From Bacteroidales bacterium (GTDB lineage: Bacteria > Bacteroidota > Bacteroidia > Bacteroidales > F082): 64,000 nt of DNA. A model generated the notes under the pieces. That model was not told where the DNA came from and did no database searches. It was given only the letters and a program-made list of their open reading frames with translations. The position numbers and the translations under genes were made by a program. Shown in pieces: positions 1-8,969 of this stretch (the stretch's first letter is position 1; each line of letters starts with the position of its first letter). Location of the stretch: assembly GCA_015709215.1 (NCBI GenBank), contig JACCQN010000009.1, positions 1-64,000 on the forward strand. Reading direction: 5' to 3'.

Positions 1-135
1 GGAAAAGATTACAAAGCTGAAGATGTGGTGGGTTATGATATTGTTGTGGCCAAAGGCGGAAAAGTGGAAACCATTGAGCTTGTGAAAGGGTTCTCAACAA
101 CTACTATTTTACAAAAAATCATTGAAAACCCTTAA
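1..135 (+). CDS. hldE: Heptose 1-phosphate adenylyltransferase (RfaE2/HldE C-terminal domain), 3' end only
   Basis: Only the last 44 residues are in the window, read in frame 1 from the first base to a TAA at 133-135. They match the end of the nucleotidyltransferase that activates D-glycero-beta-D-manno-heptose 1-phosphate for lipopolysaccharide core synthesis in the cytoplasm: a GKDYKAEDVVGYD segment, then a GGKV turn, then the closing GFSTTTIL motif that ends RfaE2-type enzymes. The N-terminal HxGH nucleotide-binding motif lies upstream of the window, so I cannot tell whether this is a stand-alone RfaE2 or the C-terminal half of a kinase-adenylyltransferase fusion. Confidence 0.75.
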   Translation, partial: GKDYKAEDVVGYDIVVAKGGKVETIELVKGFSTTTILQKIIENP

Positions 136-177
136 TTCGATAAATCAGACATTCGTTTTTCTAAAAAAACATAAATT

Positions 178-742
178 ATGAAAGAATAATGGTTTCTTAG
201 CATAGCTTTAGCATTCTTTTTTACGCCTCAGCCCAGAGCACAAAACATTGAAATTCTTGCAAATAAAGGCTTACTCAGTACGGCTGATGTTGACAATTTT
301 TTTTAGCGATTTGATTATCTGCACCATTACTATTGAAATTTATACAACAGATAATTCAACAAGTATGGTGGCATTTGGTGCTTATTACCGGCATTTTTAA
401 TCGGATCACTTCAAAATTGGTGGATTGTTCCGCTATCAGGCCATCAACAGGGAAGTATTTTTTACAGAAGCAAAAGTGAGTCATATGACTAATAATTTCT
501 TCACTTTTTACCTCCTATCAATTATGAATTTACCATCAAAAAAATGGATTAAAATATACTCCGGTAATGGATTGGAGACAGCCATCAGGGAGCAACAATT
601 TAAATCAGAGACCCAAAATTATAAGATGAAAAAAACTTTTATCCTGTTGTTTAATTACCGTTTAAATGCCATTGAAACCAGCGTTGGAAATGCTTTTGGA
701 GCCTCGCTTGAGTTTACCGCCAGCACGGATTACTGCTTTTGA
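178..742 (+). pseudogene. Decayed signal-peptide-bearing, probably outer-membrane beta-barrel protein
   Basis: A start at 178 opens a reading frame with a TAA at codon 4, followed in the same frame by a clear export signal (WFLSIALAFFFTPQPRAQN) and then a further TAG near 304. Protein-like stretches continue in other frames: a VAFGAYYRHF segment before 400, GGLFRYQ from about 419, and a block from 425 to 742 ending FGASLEFTASTDYCF. Alternating aromatic residues across the three frames suggest a former outer-membrane barrel of a few hundred residues. Several frame changes and stops make a functional product unlikely. The family cannot be named. Confidence 0.45.
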
Positions 743-743
743 T

Positions 744-775
744 TTTGCACTACAAGCCCCTTTGAATTACTTTTG
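744..775 (+). promoter_or_regulatory. Bacteroidota promoter for ade
   Basis: A -33 box TTTG at 744-747 and a -7 box TACTTTTG at 768-775 are separated by 20 bp. This is a full match to the Bacteroidota vegetative promoter (TTTG N19-21 TAnnTTTG). It ends 15 bp before the adenine deaminase start codon. Confidence 0.75.
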
Positions 776-790
776 TAAAAAACCTAAACT

Positions 791-2434
791 ATGTCAGCAA
801 ATACTTTTACTGTAAGTGGTCAGATTGTGGATCTGCACAAAAAAAAGATTTTTCCAGGTACAATTACAGTTGAAAATGGTATAATTAAGACCATAACAAA
901 ATCTGAATCAGCACCTGAAAATTATATTCTCCCTGGCTTTATAGATGCCCATGTGCACATCGAAAGTTCGATGCTTGTACCGGCTGAGTTTGCCCGTTTG
1001 GCTGTGGTTCACGGAACTGTTGCTACCGTTAGCGATCCGCATGAGATAGCCAATGTACTTGGAATTGAAGGCATTGATTTCATGATTGAAAATGGAAAAA
1101 CAGTGCCTTTTAAATTTTACTTTGGCGCTTCGAGCTGTGTGCCCGCCACAGGTTTTGAATCTTCAGGAGCTAATCTGGGTGCCGATGCCATGGAAAAATT
1201 GCTCTCACGGCCTGAGATTAAATATATGGCTGAGATGATGAATTATCCCGGCGTTTTGTTTCAGGACAAAATGGTGATGGAAAAACTGGCTGTTGCCAAA
1301 AAGTATAACAAACCCATCGACGGACATGCGCCAGGCCTGAAAGGCGAAGATGCCCGAAAATATATTGAAGCAGGAATAACCACTGATCATGAATGCTTTA
1401 CGATGGAAGAAGCATTGGATAAAATTCAGTATGGTATGAAAATCCAGATTCGTGAAGGCAGTGCTGCCAAAAATTTTGAAGCACTGATTGATCTGATGAA
1501 AGACCATGCCGACAAAGTGCTGTTTTGCAGCGACGACAAACATCCGGATGATCTGGTAAAAGGCCATATCAATCAGCTTGTAAAACGTGCCGTTGATAAA
1601 GGTTATCCGGTAATGGATGTGCTGCGGAGTGCTATTTTAAACCCTATCGAACATTACAATTTGGAAGTGGGAACTTTACAAACAGGCGATCCGGCTGATA
1701 TGATTGTGGTTGATAACCTGACCGATTTCAATGTGCTACAAACCTACGTGAATGGACAATTAGTTGCCGAAAATGGCCAAAGTTTGATAGAAACTCAACA
1801 AACCACTACTCCAAATAATTTTGTTGCTGATTTTGTTACAACTGATGACTTTTTTGTAGAAAACACCGGCAAAGCTATCAAGGTGATTGAAGCACTTGAA
1901 GGCCAGCTGATAACAAATACAGTTATCGGACAGGCAGTTGCAGATGGTGAAAATTTAACCAGTAATACTGCTGAAGACATTTTGAAAATTGCTGTGATAA
2001 ACCGTTACCAAAAAGCTAAACCTTCGATAGGATTTATCAAAAACATCGGGCTAAAACGGGGTGCCATCGCCTCAACAGTTGCTCACGACAGCCACAACAT
2101 CATTGTTGTTGGAGCTGATGATACGGCCATGGCCAAAGCTGTAAACCTCCTGATCGAAAGCAAAGGCGGTGTGGTAGCCTGCGACGAAAACATTGTCAGT
2201 TTATTGCCGCTGCCCGTTGCCGGACTGATGAGCAATCAAAATGCTTACGAAGTTGCCAAAGCCTACGAAAAAACAGATGCCGCCGCCAAAGCACTTGGCT
2301 GTAGCCTGCATGCGCCATTTATGACGCTTTCGTTTATGGCACTGCTTGTAATCCCACAGCTAAAACTGAGCGACAAAGGTCTGTTCGATGGCGGAAAATT
2401 TGAGTTTACAGATTTGTATGCTGAGGTGGGGTAA
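791..2434 (+). CDS. ade: Adenine deaminase
   Basis: Hydrolyses adenine to hypoxanthine and ammonia (EC 3.5.4.2) in purine salvage; a cytosolic metal-dependent amidohydrolase. The 547 residues are the usual length for the bacterial Ade family. Visible landmarks are the metal-binding GFIDAHVHIESS near residue 55, SDPHEIANV near 82, the substrate-pocket DGHAPGLKG near 177, TTDHE near 198, REGSAAKN near 220 and FCSDDKHP near 245, followed by the Ade-specific C-terminal domain. It has its own consensus promoter (744-775), no obvious Shine-Dalgarno, and stands alone. Identification is secure. Confidence 0.96.
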   Translation: MSANTFTVSGQIVDLHKKKIFPGTITVENGIIKTITKSESAPENYILPGFIDAHVHIESSMLVPAEFARLAVVHGTVATVSDPHEIANVLGIEGIDFMIENGKTVPFKFYFGASSCVPATGFESSGANLGADAMEKLLSRPEIKYMAEMMNYPGVLFQDKMVMEKLAVAKKYNKPIDGHAPGLKGEDARKYIEAGITTDHECFTMEEALDKIQYGMKIQIREGSAAKNFEALIDLMKDHADKVLFCSDDKHPDDLVKGHINQLVKRAVDKGYPVMDVLRSAILNPIEHYNLEVGTLQTGDPADMIVVDNLTDFNVLQTYVNGQLVAENGQSLIETQQTTTPNNFVADFVTTDDFFVENTGKAIKVIEALEGQLITNTVIGQAVADGENLTSNTAEDILKIAVINRYQKAKPSIGFIKNIGLKRGAIASTVAHDSHNIIVVGADDTAMAKAVNLLIESKGGVVACDENIVSLLPLPVAGLMSNQNAYEVAKAYEKTDAAAKALGCSLHAPFMTLSFMALLVIPQLKLSDKGLFDGGKFEFTDLYAEVG

Positions 2435-2639
2435 CCAAGTAGCCTGTTAAGGTTTATATTGATTATCAGCTTTGAATATTGTCAGGATATTGTCAGTTTT
2501 TAGGTAAAGAACCCAATTAATCCTTTATAAACTATTTGTTGCATTAAAATTTTCATACTCAATTGTAATTCATTGTTTTTGCAGAACTTAAATTATCAAG
2601 CGTTGTTTTGTAATGCAGACTCAACAAAGCTCACAAATA

Positions 2640-2804
2640 ATGAATAAAAAACAGCATCTGCCTACAAAAATCTGCTTGGTTTGCGGCCGCCCATTTACCT
2701 GGCGCAAAAAATGGGAAAAAAATTGGGATGAGGTAAAGTTTTGCAGCGAAAAATGCAGAAGAAATAAAAAAGGCTTCATCGACTCCCCTAATGAAAAAGT
2801 TTAG
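2640..2804 (+). CDS. DUF2256 zinc-ribbon-like small protein
   Basis: A 54-residue protein of the DUF2256 family, whose function is unknown. It carries a [14 protein letters not shown] block and a second CSEKCRR pair, so four cysteines are arranged as a likely zinc knuckle, with many basic and tryptophan residues. Family members normally begin a few residues before LPTKIC, so the ATG at 2640 ([10 protein letters not shown]) is preferred over the in-frame ATG at 2613, which would add nine residues lacking family character. In other Bacteroidota such genes often sit near photolyase-type genes; none is visible here. Confidence 0.85.
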   Translation: MNKKQHLPTKICLVCGRPFTWRKKWEKNWDEVKFCSEKCRRNKKGFIDSPNEKV

Positions 2805-2868
2805 TGAAACTCTAAGCAGCAAAAAGCTTTTTTTATTTAGACCGTTTTTATATTAGCCAAAAACCTAA

Positions 2869-2894
2869 AACATATGCACATATGCAGTTATGTT
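2869..2894. promoter_or_regulatory. Palindromic candidate operator upstream of the ArsR gene
   Basis: AACATA at 2869-2874 and TATGTT at 2889-2894 form an inverted repeat symmetric around a central CATATG at 2879-2884. It ends 15 bp before the -7 box of the ArsR-family gene, so it overlaps the expected RNA polymerase -33 region. ArsR/SmtB proteins bind AT-rich interrupted palindromes at their own promoters, so autoregulation is the natural inference. Confidence 0.5.
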
Positions 2895-2909
2895 AGCGTT
2901 TAGAAGTTG

Positions 2910-2917
2910 TATTTTTG
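2910..2917 (+). promoter_or_regulatory. -7 box of the arsR-type gene
   Basis: TATTTTTG matches TAnnTTTG exactly. It lies 14 bp upstream of the ATG at 2932 and inside any reading frame begun at 2890, which supports 2932 as the true start. No clear TTTG was found 19-21 bp upstream. Confidence 0.6.
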
Positions 2918-2931
2918 CCAAAAATTGGCTC

Positions 2932-3240
2932 ATGGAAACACTCGAATTAACCGAACAAAGCATTATAAAGCTCGAAAAAGTTGCTGGCAGATTGCGTGCT
3001 ATTGCACATCCGGTACGTTTGGCAATCATTAATATGCTTACTCAAAGTGCCAAAATGAGTGTTACTGAAATTTATCTGAAACTGGATATTGAGCAAGCCG
3101 CAGCATCCCATCACCTCAATATCATGAAAAACAACGGCATACTGGAAGCCAAACGTGACGGAAAAAAAATATTCTATTCATTGCGCAACAAAACACTCTC
3201 CGACATTATCACCTGCATCGATCAGTGCAAAGATTGCTAA
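2932..3240 (+). CDS. ArsR/SmtB-family winged-helix transcriptional regulator
   Basis: A 102-residue DNA-binding repressor of ArsR type. The winged helix spans about residues 18-95: AHPVRLAIINML in helix 2, a recognition helix around AAASHHLNIMKNNG, and the wing AKRDGKKIFYSL. The C-terminus has three cysteines in CIDQCKDC that could bind a thiophilic metal or act as a redox sensor; the classical CxC motif of arsenic sensors in the recognition helix is absent, so the effector is unknown. The start at 2932 is preferred because the -7 box lies just before it. A palindrome at 2869-2894 suggests autoregulation. Its stop overlaps the stop of the convergent lipoprotein gene. Confidence 0.88.
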   Translation: METLELTEQSIIKLEKVAGRLRAIAHPVRLAIINMLTQSAKMSVTEIYLKLDIEQAAASHHLNIMKNNGILEAKRDGKKIFYSLRNKTLSDIITCIDQCKDC

Positions 3241-5099
3241 TTTGAAGGTTGACCCTCTAAAGATAAGTCCCACTGTTCTTCCTGATCCCAATTTGCCCTG
3301 ATTTCGATAGTTTTTGGGAAATACATAACGCGTTCTGGCTGTTGCTTTTTGAGGTAGTCGCCTGTGTCCCAGCGCCTGTTTCCGTTACGATCGAAAATTA
3401 CTTTTAACAAGTATTTCCCGGGGATTAAAAAAGGATAAGCTAAGCGTTCTGAAGCTGATAGGTGTTGCTCAATCAGAACCTTCTCCTTTTCATCAAGCAG
3501 TTGCACAATGATATTCCTTTCCATTTCGGGGATTATCATTTCAAGAAACAGGTTTCCATACTGATCCAGAGGCGGAACATTGAAATTAAGCTGAGTGGTA
3601 TCATTTGTTTTTCCACTATAGCCAAAGAAAACTGAATCCGGAAAGCGAATCATCACACGGCTACCTGGCTCAAAAGTAGTGTCAATTTGATATTTAAACC
3701 CAAGTGAATCAACCTTTTTAAATTGCAACCGATTAATCAATGTATCTTCATTAATAATCATCCAACTCGTATCACGCATCCTATAAGTCAAAACCGGCTC
3801 ATCAAATCGAATCTGCAATGGTTTGGGAAGATCCAGTTTTCGTGATTTAGTATTAAAAGAAATACCGAGCACCGGAGGTTTTTCATCTTCTGGCTTTTTT
3901 CGGCGTGAAGCTGTTGTCTGTTTGGGAGCAAGCGAAACAACAACAGTATCATTAATTATTGTATCCTGCTGCACCAGTAAAAACAGGCTGTCAGTGATTT
4001 GAGGCGGATAATACCAAAGCAGGGTATCAGCAGCCTGTGAATACACTTCAATAATTTCAAAGCTATCGGGTAATGGTCTTAATTCGTTGATTATTAAATT
4101 TTTTACAGGATATCTAAATGCAAACTGCAATAATCCAGGCCTTAGCATATCGGTGTGTAAAAGCCGTTGAACAGAATCTTGTTCTTCAAACATAAACAGA
4201 TGAATGTCCAGCTCGGGCAGGAAGTCATTTACAGTTACTAAAGAATCAGCAATTGTATCCGTAAGTTGCTCTATTTCTGTGCGTAAGCTGTCCGAAACAA
4301 GTAATGAATCAAAATACGTGGAATCGTTCAGCAGGCTGTCGCTCAACATGTCAATTGAATCTGTAAAATTCTCTTCCACATAAACTGGCTGAAGCAAACT
4401 ATCCAGAAAAGCGATTTTTTCGCCAGGCATATCGTAAAGCAGATTACTATTCATGTCGCTAAGCACAAATAACTGATATACAGTATCTTTAAGGTTATTC
4501 AAATTGAAATGCCCTGCTTCATCAGTGCGTGTAATATAACGCGGCCTGATAAGATACGGCACAGAATCCGGTTTAACAGTGTCAGGGATACTGGCATAAA
4601 GCATTACATAAGCCTGTTCGGGAGGCACAAGATCAAAAGCATTGAGCACAATACCTCCCAAACTCAGAGAATCGAGGACTGATCCTGTAGAAAAAACATA
4701 ACTAAAACCACTAAGCGGGTTGCTCTCGGTAAGATCAACAATAGCATCACCAAAAAACAAAGTGTAAGTCGTTTCTTTTAACAGCGGTTCTTCAAAAATT
4801 ATTTGGAGTGTTTTACCCCGGAGACGAAATTCGGGATTTTTACCAACGGGAGGAGAAATCAACAAGTTTTTTTGCATATTGGTCACTTTTACAAACTCAT
4901 CAAAAGAGATTTCGATTCGTTTTGCAGCAAAGTTTACCGAATAATTTTCAGGAATAGCCGACAGCACCTTGGGTGGTTCTGTGTCCTTTGGCCCTCCGCC
5001 TGGCATCACCGGATTAGCACATTGTTGCAGAAGCAAAGCACTCAATAGCAAGGTGATAACAAGTTTTACAAATAAGATATGCTTTATTGATTTCACCAT
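3237..5099 (-). CDS. Ig-like-domain lipoprotein (SbsA Ig-like/Big_5)
   Basis: A 620-residue predicted lipoprotein typical of Bacteroidota. The N-terminus has a hydrophobic segment ending in a lipobox with cysteine (LLLQQCANP), directly followed by the family's PGGGPKDTEPPKV linker. An SbsA-type Ig-like domain covers about residues 40-145 (RIEISFDEFV; KETTYTLFFG); a serine/aspartate-rich middle follows; a second Ig-like unit begins near residue 405, and the C-terminal 80 residues (FDRNGNRRWDTGDY) resemble DUF2141-like beta domains. The start at 5099 was chosen because it gives a normal signal peptide; 5111 is possible. The role is probably in envelope structure, with no known enzymatic function. 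Confidence 0.85.
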   Translation of the reverse strand: MVKSIKHILFVKLVITLLLSALLLQQCANPVMPGGGPKDTEPPKVLSAIPENYSVNFAAKRIEISFDEFVKVTNMQKNLLISPPVGKNPEFRLRGKTLQIIFEEPLLKETTYTLFFGDAIVDLTESNPLSGFSYVFSTGSVLDSLSLGGIVLNAFDLVPPEQAYVMLYASIPDTVKPDSVPYLIRPRYITRTDEAGHFNLNNLKDTVYQLFVLSDMNSNLLYDMPGEKIAFLDSLLQPVYVEENFTDSIDMLSDSLLNDSTYFDSLLVSDSLRTEIEQLTDTIADSLVTVNDFLPELDIHLFMFEEQDSVQRLLHTDMLRPGLLQFAFRYPVKNLIINELRPLPDSFEIIEVYSQAADTLLWYYPPQITDSLFLLVQQDTIINDTVVVSLAPKQTTASRRKKPEDEKPPVLGISFNTKSRKLDLPKPLQIRFDEPVLTYRMRDTSWMIINEDTLINRLQFKKVDSLGFKYQIDTTFEPGSRVMIRFPDSVFFGYSGKTNDTTQLNFNVPPLDQYGNLFLEMIIPEMERNIIVQLLDEKEKVLIEQHLSASERLAYPFLIPGKYLLKVIFDRNGNRRWDTGDYLKKQQPERVMYFPKTIEIRANWDQEEQWDLSLEGQPSN

Positions 5100-5156
5100 G
5101 CAAAGATGCAAATAATATCGCAGCGAATGCCAGTTGCAGAAGCAGTTTGAACAGCA

Positions 5157-5843
5157 CTAAAGCAGTGTAAACCTAACCGGAATAGTAAAACGTACTCGTA
5201 CCGGAATATTGCGCTGCTTGCCAGGCTTCCAGGGTGGCATATTTTTCACAACGCGAATAGCTTCTTCATCGCAGCCTCCACCGATACCTCTAAGCACTTT
5301 CACTTGCGAAACAGAGCCATCGGGTTCTACTACAAAGCCAACATACACAGTTCCCTGGATTCCCATTTCGCGGGCCTCCTGTGGATAATGGATATTTTCA
5401 GCAAAATAAGCCCTACGTGCTGCTTCACCTCCCGGAAATTCAGGTTGTTCTTCAACAATCAGAAATATTTCCGGCTCTATAATAGCCTCTTCCTCTGGCG
5501 GCCGCTCAACAGGAATATACTCCGGTATCTCAGTTTTTTGATCAATTTCAGCCTGAATATGGATTTCTGTTTCAACCTCCTCTGTGTTATCAACAACAGT
5601 TAATAAGGTTATTTGCTGTCTTGGCTGCTTGGGAGGCGGAGGTGTAGTGGGTTGATGCGTCTGGATCATCTCCTCCTGAATGATATTTAGTTCGCCATAG
5701 TCAAAATCGAGTGTTGTAGTACGCAATGGTCGCTTGATCTGGAAGACTAAAAAAATACTTAATAAGGCAACCGCTAATCCGATTTCAAAAAACAGGCCCC
5801 TCTTATTCTCAAGATCAGCCTGTGGTGTTTTATAACTGATCAT
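5157..5843 (-). CDS. TonB-family energy transducer
   Basis: A 228-residue inner-membrane protein that would couple the ExbBD proton channel to outer-membrane transporters. It has a short cytoplasmic N-terminus, one membrane span at about residues 16-35, a proline- and acid-rich periplasmic stretch (about 55-130), and a C-terminal TonB domain marked by EFPGGEAA, YPQEAREMGIQGTVYVGF and PPWKPGKQRN. No exbB, exbD or receptor gene is adjacent. It lies 57 bp downstream (in transcription) of nothing obvious and 58 bp before the Ig-like lipoprotein gene on the same strand, so the two could be co-transcribed. Confidence 0.9.
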   Translation of the reverse strand: MISYKTPQADLENKRGLFFEIGLAVALLSIFLVFQIKRPLRTTTLDFDYGELNIIQEEMIQTHQPTTPPPPKQPRQQITLLTVVDNTEEVETEIHIQAEIDQKTEIPEYIPVERPPEEEAIIEPEIFLIVEEQPEFPGGEAARRAYFAENIHYPQEAREMGIQGTVYVGFVVEPDGSVSQVKVLRGIGGGCDEEAIRVVKNMPPWKPGKQRNIPVRVRFTIPVRFTLL

Positions 5844-5908
5844 GGCTTTTAGGTATTGATTTACAGACTAAAAGCACCAAAAAGCGTGCCGTATTAACAT
5901 GGAATATA

Positions 5909-6508
5909 TTACTTCCGCAACTGCCCGATATTAAAAATACTACCTGTTAAAAACGATCTTTTTTTGGTAGCCCTAAAATAGCCTTCGTTCACCTGCTGCA
6001 CCTCTTCAATAGTATAAAATGCATGTGGATTGTGCTGATTAATAATTGATAAGGCATCAGCTAAGTCTTTCTTTTTTACGATGCTAAAAATCATTTGAAC
6101 CGGTCCGCTTTTGCCGGTTGCTTCAACAGACGTAACACCATAATTTGCTTCACGAAGGTGTGCTATCAAGTCGGCTGTGTCTTTCTTTGGAATGATTCGG
6201 ACAACAACAGTTCCGATCGACATTTTCTCAACCAGCCTAATTCCGATATAATTGCCCATGGCAAAACCGGCTCCATAACCAATATAACACATAATATTAT
6301 CAAGCTGTTGCATAATTTGACCAATCGCCAGCAGCCAGATGATTACCTCAAAAAATCCCAGAATGGGCGCCAGATATTTGTAGCCACGTGATACAAATAT
6401 CAAACGTATAGTGCCTACAGTTACATCCATCACACGAGCCAATGCAATTAACAAGGGCAGGATCACCCAGTTATAGACCTCACTATCAAAAATTTCTGCT
6501 GTTATCAT
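5909..6508 (-). CDS. UPF0316/DUF2179 membrane protein (YebE-like)
   Basis: A 199-residue protein with three hydrophobic segments in its first 90 residues (around VILPLLIALARVM, YLAPILGFFEVIIWLLA and YIGYGAGFAMGNYIG) followed by a soluble DUF2179 domain at about 95-180 (VVRIIPKKD; GPVQMIFSIVKKKD). This is the layout of the UPF0316 family. DUF2179 domains also occur in YitT-type proteins and are thought to bind a small ligand, but no biochemical function is established. A TAATTTTG promoter box lies 25 bp upstream. Confidence 0.85.
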   Translation of the reverse strand: MITAEIFDSEVYNWVILPLLIALARVMDVTVGTIRLIFVSRGYKYLAPILGFFEVIIWLLAIGQIMQQLDNIMCYIGYGAGFAMGNYIGIRLVEKMSIGTVVVRIIPKKDTADLIAHLREANYGVTSVEATGKSGPVQMIFSIVKKKDLADALSIINQHNPHAFYTIEEVQQVNEGYFRATKKRSFLTGSIFNIGQLRK

Positions 6509-6533
6509 TTATTCTTGTTGTAAAAAACACCCG

Positions 6534-6541
6534 CAAAATTA
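6534..6541 (-). promoter_or_regulatory. -7 box of the UPF0316 gene
   Basis: Reading the minus strand, TAATTTTG matches TAnnTTTG exactly, 25 bp before the start codon at 6508. A TTC lies 20 bp further upstream, an imperfect -33 box. Confidence 0.55.
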
Positions 6542-6823
6542 CGCTATATTCTATCTGTCTTGAATTTAGTGCCTTCATTAAATAATTTACATGATATAAG
6601 GCAAGCTGAAACATTGCATGAGAAAAACCTATACCTAAAACGGTAAAAATGATTCTCTTCCTTAACGAAATATTTGGTAAGTATATTCCCTTGACTCAAA
6701 ATTAACCTATGCTTTTTTGGGGCATACTCAAAGGCTGAAACTCAATTTCCAAGCTGGCTGCAGGATCCAATTATCAACCAATTCTTTATCAAATTAATGG
6801 AAAGCTTTTATCAGATGTTTCAA

Positions 6824-6858
6824 CATTAAAAAAAGCCGATCAAAAACTGACCGGCTTT
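6824..6858 (-). terminator. Intrinsic terminator of the carboxylase operon
   Basis: On the minus strand AAAGCCGGTCA and TGATCGGCTTT pair (one G-U) around a five-base loop and are followed by a run of seven T. It lies 25 bp past the stop codon of the beta subunit gene, as expected for the end of the three-gene operon. Confidence 0.85.
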
Positions 6859-6882
6859 ATTAAAAATTAATTTTCAATTATT

Positions 6883-8418
6883 TTAAAGTGGAATATTTCC
6901 ATGTTTCTTGGGTGGATTAAGTTTGGTTTTCGACTGTGTCATGTCGAGCGTCTGAATCAGCTTTTTACGGGTTTCGTGCGGATAAATAATCTCGTCGATA
7001 TAGCCTAATGCAGCAGCTTTGTAAGGGCTGGCAAAGGTTTTGCGATAATCGTCGATAGCTTTTTGCCTTTCTTCTTCGTTCAACTTGTTTTTATAAATAA
7101 TATTAACAGCACCTTCGGGACCCATTACTGCAATTTCGGCTGTGGGATAGGCAAAATTCATATCAGCACCAATATGCTTGCTCGACATCACATCATAGGC
7201 ACCACCATATGCTTTGCGAGTGATAACGGTGATTTTTGGAACGGTAGCTTCGGCAAAGGCATAAAGCAATTTCGCTCCATGTTTGATAATTCCGCCAAAC
7301 TCTTGTGTAGTACCCGGCAAAAATCCCGGCACATCTTCAAAAGTGATTAACGGAATATTGAAAGCATCGCAAAAACGTACAAAACGAGCGGCCTTTGTTG
7401 AGCTGTCGATATCCAGCACACCGGCCAGTACAGCAGGCTGATTGGCAACAATACCAACAGGTTTTCCGCCAAGGCGGGCAAAACCAATAATGATATTTTT
7501 AGCGTAATAAGGCTGAACTTCAAAGAAATGATGATCATCTACTACTTTGCTGATGATATCGTGCATATCATAGGGTTTGTTCGGATCGTCGGGAACGATG
7601 GTGTCGAGGCTGTCGTCTTCGCGATTGATGCTATCCGTGCAAACTTTCACCGGTGGATCTTCCATATTATTGGAAGGCAGGAAGCTCATCAGCTCACGCA
7701 ACATCATCATAGCCTGTTCATCATTTTCGGCCATCAGATGAGCCACGCCACTTTTGGAGTTGTGCGTCATGGCGCCACCCAGTTCATCTTTTGTAACTTC
7801 TTCGTGTGTAACGGTTTTTATCACATCAGGCCCCGTAACAAACATATAAGAAGTGTCCTTTACCATCATAATAAAATCGGTAATGGCCGGCGAATACACA
7901 GCACCACCGGCACAAGGTCCGAGGATTGCCGAAATTTGTGGAATAACACCCGACGACATCACATTGCGGTAAAAGATATCTGCATAACCACCCAGGCTTT
8001 CCACGCCTTCCTGAATGCGAGCGCCACCTGAATCGTTAAGGCCAATTATCGGCGCACCCATTTTCATGGCCAGATCCATAACCTTCACAATTTTGTCAGC
8101 ATTGGCACGACTCAGCGAACCACCAAACACCGTGAAATCCTGCGCAAAAACATATACAAGACGGCCATCAATTTTCCCATAACCGGTAACCACACCATCG
8201 CCCAAAAATTTCTGCTTATCCATTTCAAAGTCAGTAGAACGGTGAGTCACAAATTTATCAATCTCGGCAAAAGTGTTAGGATCTAGCAAGTCGAGCAGTC
8301 GCTCGCGGGCCGTTTTGCGCCCGGCTGCATGCTGTTTGTTAATACGATCTTCCCCGCCACCCAGCTCAGCTTGTTGATCTTTTTCCTGAAGCAGTTTAAA
8401 TTTATTTTCTGTTGACAT
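6883..8418 (-). CDS. pccB: Acyl-CoA carboxylase, carboxyltransferase (beta) subunit, propionyl-CoA type
   Basis: Transfers the carboxyl group from carboxybiotin to an acyl-CoA, most likely propionyl-CoA to give methylmalonyl-CoA (or the reverse in succinate-propionate metabolism). The 511 residues are the standard length. The N-terminal half has [17 protein letters not shown], the oxyanion segment [12 protein letters not shown] and [14 protein letters not shown]; the C-terminal half has [18 protein letters not shown] and [13 protein letters not shown]. It is the last gene of an operon with the biotin carrier and biotin carboxylase, which points to an acyl-CoA carboxylase rather than a sodium-pumping decarboxylase, whose membrane subunits are absent. 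MmdA remains an alternative name for the same fold. Confidence 0.93.
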   Translation of the reverse strand: MSTENKFKLLQEKDQQAELGGGEDRINKQHAAGRKTARERLLDLLDPNTFAEIDKFVTHRSTDFEMDKQKFLGDGVVTGYGKIDGRLVYVFAQDFTVFGGSLSRANADKIVKVMDLAMKMGAPIIGLNDSGGARIQEGVESLGGYADIFYRNVMSSGVIPQISAILGPCAGGAVYSPAITDFIMMVKDTSYMFVTGPDVIKTVTHEEVTKDELGGAMTHNSKSGVAHLMAENDEQAMMMLRELMSFLPSNNMEDPPVKVCTDSINREDDSLDTIVPDDPNKPYDMHDIISKVVDDHHFFEVQPYYAKNIIIGFARLGGKPVGIVANQPAVLAGVLDIDSSTKAARFVRFCDAFNIPLITFEDVPGFLPGTTQEFGGIIKHGAKLLYAFAEATVPKITVITRKAYGGAYDVMSSKHIGADMNFAYPTAEIAVMGPEGAVNIIYKNKLNEEERQKAIDDYRKTFASPYKAAALGYIDEIIYPHETRKKLIQTLDMTQSKTKLNPPKKHGNIPL

Positions 8419-8442
8419 GGCTTTTTGTTTTACTATTGATTT

Positions 8443-8949
8443 TTATTCGATAATTACCATTGGCTGATCTCCGGCTACTGTATCTCCTTCTTTCACCAGC
8501 ACCTTCTTAATTACCCGATCCTGTTTCACCTTGTACTCGCTCTCCATTTTCATGGCCGAAACAACTACAACGGTTTCTCCTGCCTTCACTTCATCTCCTT
8601 CTTTTACAAGTACCTTCACAACCTTACCGGGCATTGGTGAAGCTATTACCTTCTCATCTTCACCATCATCTTTTTTACGATTCATCAGATATTTAGCTTC
8701 TGCATCAATGATTTGAACATCAAATGATTCGTAAAGTGTATTTACAATGTAACTCTTGGCATTTTTTGCTTGGACCAGCTCTACATTAAATGAGGTATTC
8801 TGGTGTATTATGCTATAAACCCCCCGTTCAACCTCCACAATATCAAGATCATAAAGCTTGTTATCAAGCATCACCTGGATTTGATTTCCGTTTCTGCTAA
8901 GTAGCTCAACCTGAGCAATGCGATCGTTTACTTTTATTTCGTAGGACAT
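8443..8949 (-). CDS. Biotin carboxyl carrier protein of the acyl-CoA carboxylase
   Basis: A 168-residue carrier. The C-terminal biotinyl domain (about 98-168) contains the AMKM biotinylation motif with lysine at residue 134, preceded by SPMPGKVVKVLVKEGD. The N-terminal 90 residues form a separate beta-rich region also found in stand-alone propionyl-CoA carboxylase carriers and in the C-terminal part of fused alpha subunits. An acidic and basic linker (KKDDGEDEK) joins the two. It lies 24 bp from the beta-subunit gene and 20 bp from the carboxylase gene, so it is translated from the same message. Confidence 0.93.
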   Translation of the reverse strand: MSYEIKVNDRIAQVELLSRNGNQIQVMLDNKLYDLDIVEVERGVYSIIHQNTSFNVELVQAKNAKSYIVNTLYESFDVQIIDAEAKYLMNRKKDDGEDEKVIASPMPGKVVKVLVKEGDEVKAGETVVVVSAMKMESEYKVKQDRVIKKVLVKEGDTVAGDQPMVIIE

Positions 8950-8969
8950 TTCTTCACAAATTTGTTAAA

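Larger units (their letters stand above)
6509..6882. other. Intergenic stretch without a supported gene
   Basis: The 374 bp between the UPF0316 gene and the carboxylase operon hold the UPF0316 promoter at one end and the operon's terminator at the other. In the middle, short plus-strand frames (for example one with MILFLNEIFGKY before a stop) look faintly protein-like but are broken and match nothing I recognise. Confidence 0.5.

Noticed and set aside
7528-8031. 167-codon plus-strand frame opposite the carboxyltransferase gene
   Set aside because: Antisense of a highly conserved enzyme with no motif of its own.
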